From: Bacillota bacterium
Lineage (GTDB): Bacteria > Actinomycetota > Aquicultoria > Aquicultorales > Aquicultoraceae
DNA length: 32,261 bases
Assembly: GCA_023511485.1 (NCBI GenBank)
Contig: JAIMBH010000028.1
Span: 1 to 32,261 of the forward strand
Reading direction: 5' to 3'
The first letter of the stretch is position 1; each line of letters starts with the position of its first letter. Shown here in pieces: positions 16,036 through 25,157 of the stretch. A program made the translations under genes and the position numbers. A model generated the notes under the pieces. That model was not told the origin of the DNA and searched no databases. It was given only the letters and a program-made list of their open reading frames with translations.

Positions 16036-16052
16036 ATACCCCAGGGGGGTAT
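16036..16052. promoter_or_regulatory. CsoR/RcnR-family-like operator upstream of lon
   Basis: ATACCCC (16036-16042), AGG, GGGGTAT (16046-16052): a perfect 7-bp inverted repeat with a G/C core and ATAC/GTAT flanks, the layout of CsoR-family operators (TACCC..GGGTA). It overlaps a possible -10 TATACC (16035-16040) with TTGTAT (16013-16018) as the -35. It lies 154 nt before lon and 134 nt before the divergent PIN-TPR gene. Confidence 0.45.
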
Positions 16053-16205
16053 TATCTGTAAAACTAAATTTTTCTTCATCTTTAAGAGAAGAGCCTGGTT
16101 GTCCGATAAAGGTTAAAGTTAGCCTGGTTGAGTTTCACAGATAAACCTGGCTAAATAGAGTTAGGACTATCCAAGGACTATCTATAAAATACAAAAGGAG
16201 ATCAC
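16053..16205 (+). promoter_or_regulatory. lon leader region with short direct repeats
   Basis: AGCCTGGTTG occurs twice (near 16090 and 16123), and AGGACTATC occurs at 16163-16171 and 16174-16182, just before a TATAAAAT run and the AAAAGGAG ribosome-binding site. No CIRCE or HAIR heat-shock operator was seen. Confidence 0.3.
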
Positions 16206-18581
16206 ATGTACGAGCCAGATAGAGAAGAACTTATAATACCAGACGAAATACCGTTGATTCCGCTTAGGGATATAATTATCTTTCCAAATCTAGTGGTTCC
16301 GCTGTTTGTTGGCAGAGATAAATCAATAGCAGGTCTTGAAGCCTCTATGAAAGAAGACCACATAGTGGCGCTGGTTACTCAGAAGCAGGCTGAGCTGCAA
16401 GACCCAGATGTGAAAGATCTATATAAGATCGGCACTGCCGCGGTTATCATGCAAGAATTGAAAATACCAGACGGGACTGCAAAAGCTCTTGTTGAGGGGC
16501 TATCTCGCATCGAAATTATCGAATTTACTCAGACAGAGCCTTTCTTCAAGGTAAGGATAAAGGTTTTGCCGGAACAGGAAGATAAGGATGTTGAGGTAGA
16601 GGCGCTTATGCGTAACCTCGTCCTGCAGTTTGAGCGTGCGGCAAGCCTGGGCAAGCCTATTCCGCAGGAAGTTCTTCTTGCAACTGCAAATATTGAGGAG
16701 CCGGGAAGGCTTGCTGACTTCATTGCTTTCCACCTTAATCTAAAGATTGATGAGAAGCAGCAGATTATCGAGGCAATAAATGCAAAAGACAGGCTGGAGA
16801 AGGTAAGTGTATACCTTAATCGCGAGCTTGAGATACTTGAGATCGGAAGCAAAATTCAGTCTCGCGTAAAAGACCAGCTTACTAAAACCCAAAAGGAATA
16901 TTTCTTAAGAGAGCAACTAAAGGCGATCCAGCAAGAACTGGGTATGCATGATGAGCAGTCTGATGAGATAGAAGAAATCCGCACTAAAATAGAGGCAGCA
17001 AAAATGCCTAAAGAGGTAAAAGAGAAAGCAATTAAAGAGTTAGATAGACTTGCAAAGATGCCGTCATCTGCTGCTGAGGCCTCGGTCATCAGGACTTACC
17101 TGGATTGGCTAATCGGCCTACCATGGCAGAAAAAGAGCAAAGCAAAGTTGGATCTTAAAGAAGCACAAAAAATCCTTGATGAGGACCACTATGGCCTTGA
17201 TCAGGTTAAAAAGAGAGTGCTGGAATACTTAGCTGTCCATCAGCTTACAAATAAGATGAAGGGCCCTATTCTTTGTTTTGTTGGCCCTCCGGGGACTGGT
17301 AAAACATCAATAGGAAAATCAATTGCCCGCTCTCTAGGTAGAAAATTCGTGCGCATCTCGCTAGGCGGCGTGCACGACGAAGCTGAGATTCGCGGACACC
17401 GGCGCACCTATGTTGGGGCGCTTCCCGGGCGAATCATCCAGGCAATAAACCAGGCGGGGACTAAAAATCCGGTATTTATGCTTGATGAAATTGATAAGGT
17501 AGGTGCCGATTTCAGGGGTGACCCGACGGCTGCACTTCTCGAAGTGCTTGATCCGGAGCAGAACTTTGCCTTTTCTGATCACTACCTGGAGGTTCCTTTT
17601 GACCTCTCAGACGTCGTCTTTATCACGACGGCAAATATGCTGGAGACAATACCGCCAGCGCTGCGTGACCGCATGGAGATTATTCGGTACTCTGGCTATA
17701 CCGAAGAGGAGAAAGTGCAAATTGCGACCAAATATCTAATCCCAAAGCAAATTAAAGAGCATGGATTAGACAGTAAAAAAGTAACCTTTGCGGAGAAGGC
17801 GCTTCGTAAAATAATCCGCGAATACACAAGGGAAGCTGGCGTTCGAGGACTTGAGAGAAAGATTGCAGATATACTTCGCCAGGTAGCTCGCAAAGTGGTT
17901 GAGGGAGAGACAAAACGTGTTAGGATAACTGAGAAGACGGTGCCAGATTATCTTGGGCCACGCCAATTCAGCTATGGTATTGCCAGCGATGCTGATGAGG
18001 TAGGCGTCTCAACAGGTCTTGCCTGGACCGAATTTGGTGGAGATGTCTTAGCTGTAGAGGCGGCACTTCTGCCAGGCAAGGGAAAGCTTCTTCTAACTGG
18101 ACATCTGGGCGAGGTCATGCGTGAGTCAGCGCAGGCTGCGGTAAGCTATATCCGGTCGCGCTCTTCTGCGCTAAGTATCGACAAAGACTTCTATAGCGAA
18201 TACGACATTCATATCCACGTGCCGAGCGGCGGGATTCCTAAGGATGGCCCATCGGCTGGCATCACAATGGCTACGGCTCTTGCTTCAGTCCTGACTAACC
18301 GTCCGGTAAGGCGGGATGTTGCTATGACAGGGGAGATCACATTAAGGGGTCGGGTACTTCCTATTGGAGGCGTTAAAGAGAAGGCCCTAGCGGCTCACCG
18401 GGCCGGTATCAAGCAGATTATCCTGCCGGCAGAAAATGAAAAGGATACCACCCTGATTCCGGATGAGGTCAAGCAAGAGCTCAAATTTTTCTTCGTGCAT
18501 CACATGGACGAGGTTCTTGACATTGCGCTTCGAAAGCAAAAGTCCAGAAAAAAAGAGCCTGCTTACGCTTCAAGAGTGTAA
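16206..18581 (+). CDS. lon: ATP-dependent Lon protease
   Basis: 791 residues, full length. The N-terminal substrate-binding domain starts [23 protein letters not shown]; a coiled region lies around 200-260. The AAA+ module has Walker A GPPGTGKT (360-367) and Walker [13 protein letters not shown], with VFITTAN and the Arg-finger region following. The protease domain has the catalytic Ser683 in [11 protein letters not shown] and Lys726 in [12 protein letters not shown], 43 residues apart as in Escherichia coli (679 and 722). It degrades misfolded and regulatory proteins in the cytoplasm. It starts at ATG 16206 behind AAAAGGAG and is monocistronic. Confidence 0.98.
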   Translation: MYEPDREELIIPDEIPLIPLRDIIIFPNLVVPLFVGRDKSIAGLEASMKEDHIVALVTQKQAELQDPDVKDLYKIGTAAVIMQELKIPDGTAKALVEGLSRIEIIEFTQTEPFFKVRIKVLPEQEDKDVEVEALMRNLVLQFERAASLGKPIPQEVLLATANIEEPGRLADFIAFHLNLKIDEKQQIIEAINAKDRLEKVSVYLNRELEILEIGSKIQSRVKDQLTKTQKEYFLREQLKAIQQELGMHDEQSDEIEEIRTKIEAAKMPKEVKEKAIKELDRLAKMPSSAAEASVIRTYLDWLIGLPWQKKSKAKLDLKEAQKILDEDHYGLDQVKKRVLEYLAVHQLTNKMKGPILCFVGPPGTGKTSIGKSIARSLGRKFVRISLGGVHDEAEIRGHRRTYVGALPGRIIQAINQAGTKNPVFMLDEIDKVGADFRGDPTAALLEVLDPEQNFAFSDHYLEVPFDLSDVVFITTANMLETIPPALRDRMEIIRYSGYTEEEKVQIATKYLIPKQIKEHGLDSKKVTFAEKALRKIIREYTREAGVRGLERKIADILRQVARKVVEGETKRVRITEKTVPDYLGPRQFSYGIASDADEVGVSTGLAWTEFGGDVLAVEAALLPGKGKLLLTGHLGEVMRESAQAAVSYIRSRSSALSIDKDFYSEYDIHIHVPSGGIPKDGPSAGITMATALASVLTNRPVRRDVAMTGEITLRGRVLPIGGVKEKALAAHRAGIKQIILPAENEKDTTLIPDEVKQELKFFFVHHMDEVLDIALRKQKSRKKEPAYASRV

Positions 18582-18652
18582 TACGTATCATAACAATTGA
18601 TTGATAAAATAACAGCTGTTGTTGTATGATTGACCTAACTTATGAATAGTTT

Positions 18653-18785
18653 AAGGCTCAGGAAGTGACTGCCACGTCATGGGTTGGGGTCAGCATGTTT
18701 GGGAGGTTTCGCCCGGAGACGAACTCCATAGTAGCCCCCTAATGGGGATTTGAACAAGACCCATAAATTCCTGAGCCTTTATTTT
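18653..18785 (+). ncRNA. Candidate structured non-coding RNA (family not identified)
   Basis: AAGGCTCAGGAA (18653-18664) pairs perfectly with TTCCTGAGCCTT (18768-18779), closing a domain of about 127 nt; TTTATTTTG follows, as a U-tract would. Inside, ATGGGT pairs with ACCCAT, GGAGGTTTCG pairs imperfectly with CGAACTCC, and CCCC-TAAT-GGGG can form a hairpin. A possible promoter lies upstream (TTGATA 18601-18606, 18-bp spacer, TATGAT 18625-18630). Overall this recalls 6S RNA (long closed rod with a central bubble), but it is shorter than usual. It does not match SRP RNA, tmRNA, RNase P or a riboswitch I know. Confidence 0.5.
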
Positions 18786-18812
18786 GTAAGCTTACAAAAT
18801 AAAGGCTCAGGA
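18769..18812. repeat. 44-bp perfect palindrome
   Basis: The two 22-base halves (18769-18790 and 18791-18812) are exact reverse complements centred on the AAGCTT at 18788-18793. The outer part of the right arm, AAGGCTCAGGA, is a third copy of the RNA closing-stem sequence. The left arm can therefore pair either with 18654-18664 region upstream or with the right arm downstream. No U-tract follows on either strand. Confidence 0.75.
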
Positions 18813-19118
18813 CAACATATCAATTGATAGCTTAGCAATACGGTTTTTAAATAGGGTGCAATCAATCAGCGCAATCAATCGTTTGCCGTTTAAGATTGAT
18901 AGCCTTTTTTGCAGTTTGTTGTCAAATGCTTAATTGCTCGCTCTAACATCTGCTCTATAGTCGCAACACTTCTTCCTACTTACCAGGTGGTTTTGTCTTC
19001 TTACGATCACACTCAGGCTTGTTGCATCGCACTAGCAGACATTATGCGGGATTTAACTTGGATGGTTACGCTACGTTTAGAGCGAACCCATCCCGGGAAA
19101 CTTAAGCGTGATAAGCTC

Positions 19119-19409
19119 ATGGATAACTCGTTGAAACTCTTAGTCTTTCTTAATATCGCTGATATATTTCTTACCAAGTACTTGACTGATCAGGGTGCTA
19201 TAGAGCTTAACCCGATCATGGAGTATCTCCTGGCGGTTAATTTCTGGTTAGCACTTATCTTTAAGCTAGCTATCGTCGGTTTGGTTGTTCTTGCCATAGT
19301 GGAGCTAAGAAAGTACTCAAAGGGGATAAACTTCATAGTTACAGGTGCCAACTTATTTTTTGCTCTATTGGTTATTTATCAGGTAATAGGGGTATTTGTA
19401 CTTTTTTAA
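19119..19409 (+). CDS. DUF5658-like small membrane protein
   Basis: 96 residues from ATG 19119. Three hydrophobic helices are visible: LLVFLNIADIFLTKYL, FWLALIFKLAIVGLVVLAIV and FIVTGANLFFALLVIYQVIGVFVLF. The signature LNIADIFLT...GAIELNPIMEYLL matches DUF5658-type proteins, which have LNxADxxLT and xExNPxM. The frame stays open upstream to 18909, but that part is not conserved-looking, so I take the start just before the first helix; the ribosome-binding site is weak. It follows the RNA element but is about 300 nt away. Function unknown. Confidence 0.6.
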   Translation: MDNSLKLLVFLNIADIFLTKYLTDQGAIELNPIMEYLLAVNFWLALIFKLAIVGLVVLAIVELRKYSKGINFIVTGANLFFALLVIYQVIGVFVLF

Positions 19410-19559
19410 GGTGTGCTCGAATTTCAATTTATCTTGAGATAGCGTAAAAATGCAAGCGCAAATACTGTTAGTTTAAAAATCCGGTCTTACCGTTTATAGT
19501 ATATATCTAGCAGTTTCTAAAATGGTTATCTTTTCTTCTATCTTAGGAGTAAGTGGTTA

Positions 19560-20633
19560 GTGCGGGTTTTTTCTAAAGGAGACCGGGGAGACGAAATCGT
19601 TGATATACAGCTAAAACTATCGACGCTTGGGTATAAACTTGGACCCAACGGTGCCGATGGCTGCTTCACGGAGTTGACAGAGGAATCGATAAAGCAGTTT
19701 CAGGCAAGTAGGGGTCTTTCGGTGACCGGAATAGTCGATGAGGAAACTTGGAGGTCTCTTGTTGAAGCTACATATAAGCTAGGAGACCGGTTTCTTTATT
19801 TGAGGTCGCCCTTTTTTAGAGGCGATGACGTGCGCGAGCTACAGCTATCTTTAAATACACTGGGTTTTAATACCGGCAAGGTAGACGGCATCTATGGTGA
19901 GACTACCGAGCGGGCTGTAAGGGAATTCCAGCGAAACTACGGCCTACCTAGCGACGGGATTTTTGGACCATCAACATTTACCGCAATACGAAACCTGCGC
20001 CATCTTCTAGAAAACAAGGCAAGCGCAATATTTCCCGATCCGCATCGGCATCAACCTTCGGCTATCTCAGTCTTCAGAAACCGGAAAATCGCCGTCGGTC
20101 TCGTGATGGAAGATGTTGAAGAAGCGGGTCTGGTGGAAGAAGAGGAGGTCTGGGTTAGTCGAGACCTCGGCTTGCGGCTCGGCAATCTTCTGGAGCTGCT
20201 TGGGGCCAATGTTACGTATATTGAAGGAGCTGATTTAATAGTTGGCAACGGGGAAGTTGATATTTACGTTGGCCTTAGATTAAATTATGGGGCAAGCAGT
20301 GAGTCCCGCGGGAGTATTGTTATCTATAACAATAGTCCTGGTAACGTTGGTGTGCAAAGTCAGACGCTGGCTGAGATGATAAATGAAGAGCTTGCACGCT
20401 CGTTAGGATCGCATAATCTTGGCATAAGACCTTCAGATCTTATGTTGAAGGCGGGCGTTAATGCACCGGCCGTTCTCATAAAACCTCTATTTATTACAAA
20501 TCCCAACGAAAGAGCGCTGCTAAGCGAGGACGTGTTTAGGCAGAAAATCGCAGTTGCAGTATTTGATGGCATAAAGAGCTATCTTAAACTCTACCAGAAT
20601 TTTACCTCTGCCACAGAGCAGAAGGACGGTTAA
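19560..20633 (+). CDS. CwlM-like protein: two peptidoglycan-binding domains and an inactive amidase_3 domain
   Basis: 357 residues, GTG start at 19560, no signal peptide. Residues 5-70 and 85-148 are PG_binding_1 repeats (GDRGDEIVDIQLKLSTLGY; DVRELQLSLNTLGFNTGKVDGIYGETTERAVREFQ form). Residues 175-342 keep the amidase_3 fold (LGLRLGNLLELLGANV, RGSIVIYNN, ALAEMINEELARSL-like helix, LFITNPNERALL) but lack the metal ligands and catalytic Glu: no GHGG, GLRLN where SIHAN belongs (about 238-242), and Lys308 in IKPLFITN. This cytoplasmic pseudo-enzyme layout matches mycobacterial CwlM, a MurA activator encoded beside trxB-trxC. Orthology is inferred. Confidence 0.8.
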   Translation: MRVFSKGDRGDEIVDIQLKLSTLGYKLGPNGADGCFTELTEESIKQFQASRGLSVTGIVDEETWRSLVEATYKLGDRFLYLRSPFFRGDDVRELQLSLNTLGFNTGKVDGIYGETTERAVREFQRNYGLPSDGIFGPSTFTAIRNLRHLLENKASAIFPDPHRHQPSAISVFRNRKIAVGLVMEDVEEAGLVEEEEVWVSRDLGLRLGNLLELLGANVTYIEGADLIVGNGEVDIYVGLRLNYGASSESRGSIVIYNNSPGNVGVQSQTLAEMINEELARSLGSHNLGIRPSDLMLKAGVNAPAVLIKPLFITNPNERALLSEDVFRQKIAVAVFDGIKSYLKLYQNFTSATEQKDG

Positions 20634-20830
20634 CCAGCCAAAGCAACCATCCAGTTAAGGCATTTGCTCTTGTTAGATTGGTTATGATACACTTCTAAAT
20701 CAAAGGTTTTGTTTATGGGCGCTAAAGTTTAAAGCCAACTAGCCGAAACCTATTAGTAGCTATTTATGGCTTAGTCTGTAGTATTTAATTAAGGAAAATA
20801 TGTAGCAGAATTCACAGGAGGAGATGCGAT

Positions 20831-21871
20831 ATTTTACGCAATAAGATAAAAATAATTTCGGTTGCATCTTTAATAGCAGCAGTCTTGGCAAGCAGTGCAA
20901 CAACAGCGGTTTTTGCCGAGCCTACTACCAGTCAGCAGGCAGCCGATAAGCAGGCTGAGTTTAACCAAATCAAGGCGCAAGCCAACAAAATCGATGAGCA
21001 ACTTGATGTCATAGTCGAGGAATACAACGAGCAAAACCTCGCTTTAAGCAGGATAGAAAGAGAACTCCAATCCCGTAAAGCCAGGATCGCGGCTGCAGAA
21101 AAAGAATTGGCCGCACGACAGCAAATGATCAACGAGAGATTTGCCAGCGTATACCGTCAAGGCAGCTTATCTCTTGTTGACGCGATTCTCAACGCAAAGA
21201 GTCTCGATCAGTTTCTATATTATATAGAGTTAATGGAGAGGCAGTCCAATCACGACGCAAAAGTGATTGCCCAAGTCAGGGCTGTTAAGCAGGATATCGA
21301 GACTCAAAGCGCGGAACTTCTTGAAAAAGAGAGAAAACAGAGAGAGCTTGTCACCGCGATAAAAGCAAAAAAAGCTGAAATTGAAGCTCAGCTTAAGGCT
21401 AAGAATGAACTGCTAGCAAAAGTTAAAGATCAACTCGATGCTTTAAGAAAACAAGAGGCAAAGGAACAGGCTGAGCTTAGAAAGAAACTTAGAGCTAAGA
21501 TTACAGTTTCAAGGGGTGGAGGCAGGTCTGGAGTGGTAAGCATTGCCTTGGGTCTTTTAGGTACGCCTTATGCCTGGGGTGCCAGCGGGCCAAACGCTTT
21601 TGACTGTTCTGGATTTACAAGCTATGTCTATAGGCAGGTAGGTATTTCGCTGCCGCACTCAAGTCGAGCCCAGTACAATTCTGGAGACCGCATAAGCAGG
21701 GATGAGCTTCAACCAGGAGACCTGGTTTTCTTTGCGCACGGTAGGGTGATATCGCACGTTGGAATATATGTTGGCGGTGGTAACTTTGTTCACGCACCGA
21801 GAACGGGTGAGAGCGTTAAGGTACAAAGCATAGAAAGCCACGGTGGCTATGTTGGAGCCTGCAGGCCGTAG
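20831..21871 (+). CDS. Secreted NlpC/P60 peptidoglycan hydrolase with coiled-coil N-terminus
   Basis: 346 residues if started at ATT 20831, which sits 7 nt after GGAGGAG. That start yields a proper signal peptide: RNKIK, then IISVASLIAAVLA, ending VFA-EP. The next usual start, TTG 20885, would remove the basic and most of the hydrophobic part. ATG 20824 is out of frame and stops after six codons; one base less would fuse it to this frame as MRILRNKIK. After a coiled coil (about 40-225), the NlpC/P60 domain has Cys259 (FDCSGF), His309 (SHVGIY) and His321 (FVHAP). It should cleave stem peptides outside the cell, like RipA or p60. Confidence 0.85.
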   Translation: MLRNKIKIISVASLIAAVLASSATTAVFAEPTTSQQAADKQAEFNQIKAQANKIDEQLDVIVEEYNEQNLALSRIERELQSRKARIAAAEKELAARQQMINERFASVYRQGSLSLVDAILNAKSLDQFLYYIELMERQSNHDAKVIAQVRAVKQDIETQSAELLEKERKQRELVTAIKAKKAEIEAQLKAKNELLAKVKDQLDALRKQEAKEQAELRKKLRAKITVSRGGGRSGVVSIALGLLGTPYAWGASGPNAFDCSGFTSYVYRQVGISLPHSSRAQYNSGDRISRDELQPGDLVFFAHGRVISHVGIYVGGGNFVHAPRTGESVKVQSIESHGGYVGACRP

Positions 21872-21940
21872 GCTCTACGGGCCAGAGAATCGGAAATATA
21901 AAAATTGATAATAGATTGAATTATCGAAGGATAGGATAGG

Positions 21941-21972
21941 AAAGGTGAGGGTTATTTAGCTCTTACCTTTTT
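21941..21972 (+). terminator. Rho-independent terminator of the NlpC/P60 gene
   Basis: AAAGGTGAG (21941-21949) pairs with CTCTTACCTTT (21960-21970) with small mismatches, followed by T residues to 21972. It lies 70 nt after the stop codon. Confidence 0.65.
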
Positions 21973-22129
21973 CGATTCGACCTATTTTCAATTTTCTGTT
22001 TCTTCTTAGACTCAATTACCTGAGGAGAGGGTGAACCCGGACCCTGCTCCTGGACTCTTTAGAGAGACTTATGCAGGAAAAGGGTATCTCTCCTAGAATA
22101 CATTCTAAAAAGCGTAGGAGGAGAGATGC

Positions 22130-22525
22130 ATGAGTTTTACCGTTCCGACGTCTGAGCGCGTCCAGCTAAAAGATATAACAAGGGAAGTAGCTGCGGAGGT
22201 TGAGAAGAGCGGGATAAAAGATGGGATTGCGCTTGTTTACGTGCCCCACGCGACGGCTGCGCTTTTAATAAACGAGCATGAGACAGGATTGATATCCGAT
22301 CTTACGGGCATGGTTAAGGAAGCCGTCCCGAGAGATAGGGCTTACGAGCATGATAGGATTGACAACAATGCATGGTCACACCTGACAAGTGCTCTGTTAG
22401 GCTGCAGCGTAATGCTTCCGATTACAGGGGGCAGAATCGAGAGGGGTACGTGGCAAAATATTTTTTTGGTAGAGCTCGATGGTCCACGGCAGCGTAAGGT
22501 TATTGTCAAAACTATAGGGAAGTAG
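22130..22525 (+). CDS. yjbQ: YjbQ/UPF0047 family protein
   Basis: 131 residues, the family length. Signature pieces are DGIALVYVPHATAALLINEHE, HDRIDNNAWSHLTSALLG and GRIERGTWQNIFLVELDGPRQRKVIV. Members have weak thiamin-phosphate-synthase-like activity in vitro, but their physiological role is unclear. The conserved His and Glu residues probably form a metal or phosphate site. Start ATG 22130 behind GGAGGAGAG. It stands alone. Confidence 0.9.
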   Translation: MSFTVPTSERVQLKDITREVAAEVEKSGIKDGIALVYVPHATAALLINEHETGLISDLTGMVKEAVPRDRAYEHDRIDNNAWSHLTSALLGCSVMLPITGGRIERGTWQNIFLVELDGPRQRKVIVKTIGK

Positions 22526-22758
22526 GTGCTCCTCTTCACTCCAACTTCTCTGTTTCAACCCAACTTTTTGGTTGTTTGCTGCTATTTGATGGTGTCATAA
22601 GTGCTGGAGATAATAACGTTGTTTTAGTAGTATTATGCATGTTGTTTAACATCGCTTTTATCCTTGGCACCAGGTTGTTTTGTATGCGCTAAGCTGCGTT
22701 TTATATCGAATAGGGTGGGTAAACAAGAAGTATCCTACTAGGATTGGAGGCATACGCC

Positions 22759-23907
22759 GTGAAAGGCGGTATTAAGATAGGCCGAATTTTCGGTATTGAT
22801 GTAAGTTTAGACTATAGTTGGTTTTTTATATTTGCGCTGATCACGCTGGGGTTGACATTCATAATATTTCCACAGCTATCGCCTGGCCTCAGCCTTGTCT
22901 CATATCTGGCCATGGGAGTCATAGCATCCGTTTTGTTTTTCGCTTCGGTCCTCTTTCACGAGGCAATGCATTCGCTGGTAGCTAAGCGAAACGGCATGGA
23001 TATCGAAGGTATAAGGCTCCTGATATTCGGCGGTGTATCTGAGCTAAACGAGGAGCCCCGCTCGCCAGGGGTCGAATTCAAAATGGCATTTGCAGGACCT
23101 GCAAGCAGTATATTTCTGGGGGTCATTTTCCTGGGCATTTTCTTTGTGGGGCGCAATTTAGATTTAGGGCCGCTAATAAACGTGCCTGCTTTCTGGCTGG
23201 GCTATGTTAACTTGCTGCTTGGTGTATTTAACCTGCTACCAGGTTTTCCGCTTGATGGCGGAAGGGTATTCCGCTCGGCAGTCTGGTATCTTACCGGCAA
23301 TTTGCGGAGGGCAACCGGCATCGCAACCGCTCTGGGTAAGGGCATAGCTTACGCGATGATATTGGTTGGTGTGCTTGGCCCATTTATCGGGAACCTGAAC
23401 TTACTCTGGTTTGTGTTCATAGGATGGTACCTCCTACGTGCGGCCGATTCAGGATATCGGCAGGTTATATTCGATGAAGCTCTTGAAGGAGTCATGGTGG
23501 GACAGGCGATGACGCAAAATCCAGAAACGGTCGATCCGAATATCAGCATAGAAGAGATGGTTAAAGACCATTTCATGCAACACCGCTGGGTGGCATATCC
23601 GGTTGTAGAGAACGACCATGTCGAGGGCATAATTACCATAGATAGTCTGAATAACTTGCCACGCAGAAGCTGGAAGCGTAAGCGTGTTCGGGACGTTATG
23701 CAGCCCCTGTCCACCGAGATCGTTACTACACCGGACACGGAAGTGTCCGCAGTTATGCCCAAGTTAAACTCGACTAAAAACATTGGCCGGTTACTTGTTA
23801 TAAGGGGCGGGCAGTTGATAGGGATACTCACTAAGACAGATGTCACAAAAACTGTTGTGAGGCGGTTAAGAAGTAAGGAAAGAGAAAAGGAAAAGCCCGC
23901 CGCTTAA
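22759..23907 (+). CDS. Site-2 protease family (M50B) metalloprotease with two CBS domains
   Basis: 382 residues from GTG 22759, eight bases after GGAGG; the longer TTG start at 22744 would place the ribosome-binding site inside the gene. The zinc site is LFHEAMH (His67, Glu68, His71) and the second motif is FNLLPGFPLDGGRV (Asp166 as third ligand). Six or so membrane helices run to about residue 225. Two CBS repeats follow (AMTQNPETVDPNISIEEM...; VMQPLSTEIVTTPDTEV...), usually adenine-nucleotide sensors. This is the SpoIVFB/Rip3-like subgroup; the substrate is not known. Confidence 0.92.
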   Translation: MKGGIKIGRIFGIDVSLDYSWFFIFALITLGLTFIIFPQLSPGLSLVSYLAMGVIASVLFFASVLFHEAMHSLVAKRNGMDIEGIRLLIFGGVSELNEEPRSPGVEFKMAFAGPASSIFLGVIFLGIFFVGRNLDLGPLINVPAFWLGYVNLLLGVFNLLPGFPLDGGRVFRSAVWYLTGNLRRATGIATALGKGIAYAMILVGVLGPFIGNLNLLWFVFIGWYLLRAADSGYRQVIFDEALEGVMVGQAMTQNPETVDPNISIEEMVKDHFMQHRWVAYPVVENDHVEGIITIDSLNNLPRRSWKRKRVRDVMQPLSTEIVTTPDTEVSAVMPKLNSTKNIGRLLVIRGGQLIGILTKTDVTKTVVRRLRSKEREKEKPAA

Positions 23908-23926
23908 TAGGTGGGATTTTTAGTCC

Positions 23927-25012
23927 TCAGTCCCGTTTCTTTTGTAGATTGTTTTCAAATGCAGAAAGTGCCGATCGATATATGCGCTCATGTCTGTCGA
24001 TAAATAACTCCTCGTTATACTCCTTGATCACCAAGTCCCGGCAGCATGCCCGGTCGATTTTGTCAATTTTTTTGAGGGCCTCTATCATTCCAAATTTATC
24101 GTCAACAATAAATCCAGTTTGGCCATCTCTTATGACTTCAGGTACCGAGCCGTTTCTAATTGCTATAACCGGGGTGCCACAGGCCATAGACTCGATCATC
24201 ACCAGCCCAAAAGGTTCGGGCCACTGGATAGGGAACAGGGTGCACTCGGCACCCTGGTAAAGCTCAAGCTTGGTTTCGTGATCAACCTCTCCCAGGTACT
24301 CAATCTTTCGCGTTAGGTAGGGTTTGACCTTATCTTTGAAATACTGCTTCTCGTGGTTTTCGCTGCATTTTCCGATCATGATAAGGCGCTTGCCAGTTCT
24401 CTTTGCAACCGATGCGGCAATGTGAGCTCCTTTTTCCTCATTCATGCGTCCTACAAAGAGTAAATAGTTCCCAGTCGATTCCGAGAAGGGATAACGATCG
24501 ATCATTACTGCATTTGGAATAGTAGCGGCAAAATTTAGGTTGCCGAAAGTTTTTCGCTGAAAGTCGCTTATTGCCACGTAGAGAAGGTCGGAGGCGATTG
24601 CGTGAAAAAAATTTAAGCTTTGCTTTTCCGCAGGTCCGTGAAGTGTGGCGAAAACCGGCTTCTTAAGAAGTCTACTGGTGAATGCGCCAAGTAATCGGCT
24701 ACCATAGCCGTCATGGTCGTGGATAATGTCAAAATCCTCTGCTTGGCTATACGCCGCCAAGCTCTGCATATTCTCAAGATGGATGTTATCATCCATCTTC
24801 TTAAATGGCGCCTTGTCAAAAATCGAAATAAGACGCGCTTGTGTTATGGAATCGCCGGATGCGAACAGAGTAACATCATGGCCTTTTCTGCAAAGACCTT
24901 CGGTTAATAGCGACACTACGAGCTCGATACCACCATAACCTGTAGGCGGTACAGGGAACCAAGGGGGCGATATTATAGCGATTTTCAACTTTCTTTGTTC
25001 GATCTCTTCCAT
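23927..25012 (-). CDS. Glycosyltransferase family 4 (GT-B)
   Basis: 361 residues. The N-terminal domain starts KIAIISPPWFPVPPTGYGGIELVVSLLTEGL form, with DIIHDHDGYGSRL and the His in FATLHGP. The C-terminal donor-binding domain has LLFVGRMNEEKG (about 190) and the EX7E motif EPFGLVMIESMACGTPVIA. It probably transfers a sugar from a nucleotide sugar onto a lipid or polysaccharide; the acceptor is unknown. No ribosome-binding site stands out before ATG 25012. Convergent with the M50 gene, 19 nt between the stops. Confidence 0.9.
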   Translation of the reverse strand: MEEIEQRKLKIAIISPPWFPVPPTGYGGIELVVSLLTEGLCRKGHDVTLFASGDSITQARLISIFDKAPFKKMDDNIHLENMQSLAAYSQAEDFDIIHDHDGYGSRLLGAFTSRLLKKPVFATLHGPAEKQSLNFFHAIASDLLYVAISDFQRKTFGNLNFAATIPNAVMIDRYPFSESTGNYLLFVGRMNEEKGAHIAASVAKRTGKRLIMIGKCSENHEKQYFKDKVKPYLTRKIEYLGEVDHETKLELYQGAECTLFPIQWPEPFGLVMIESMACGTPVIAIRNGSVPEVIRDGQTGFIVDDKFGMIEALKKIDKIDRACCRDLVIKEYNEELFIDRHERIYRSALSAFENNLQKKRD

Positions 25013-25117
25013 AGTGGATAAGATACCCGCAATAGTTTCTATTCAGCGGTTCGGAATGAACTTTTTGCGGTTTGCATGCTAATTATCCCTAATTAATCTC
25101 ACTAGCACGTTATCAAG

Positions 25118-25146
25118 CTGGCATTTTTCACCGAAAATGGTATAAT
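25118..25146 (+). promoter_or_regulatory. tRNA promoter
   Basis: CTGGCA (25118-25123) as a 4-of-6 -35 box, a 17-bp spacer and a perfect TATAAT (25141-25146), ending 11 nt before the tRNA. Confidence 0.6.
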
Positions 25147-25157
25147 AAAACCCGCAT

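Noticed and set aside
18653-18785. SRP RNA (4.5S)
   Set aside because: The GGTCAGG..GGAA..AGCAGCC core of the SRP Alu-free hairpin is missing.
20634-20830. c-di-AMP (ydaO) riboswitch before the NlpC/P60 gene
   Set aside because: This riboswitch is common before such genes in Actinobacteria, but none of its conserved core could be found here.
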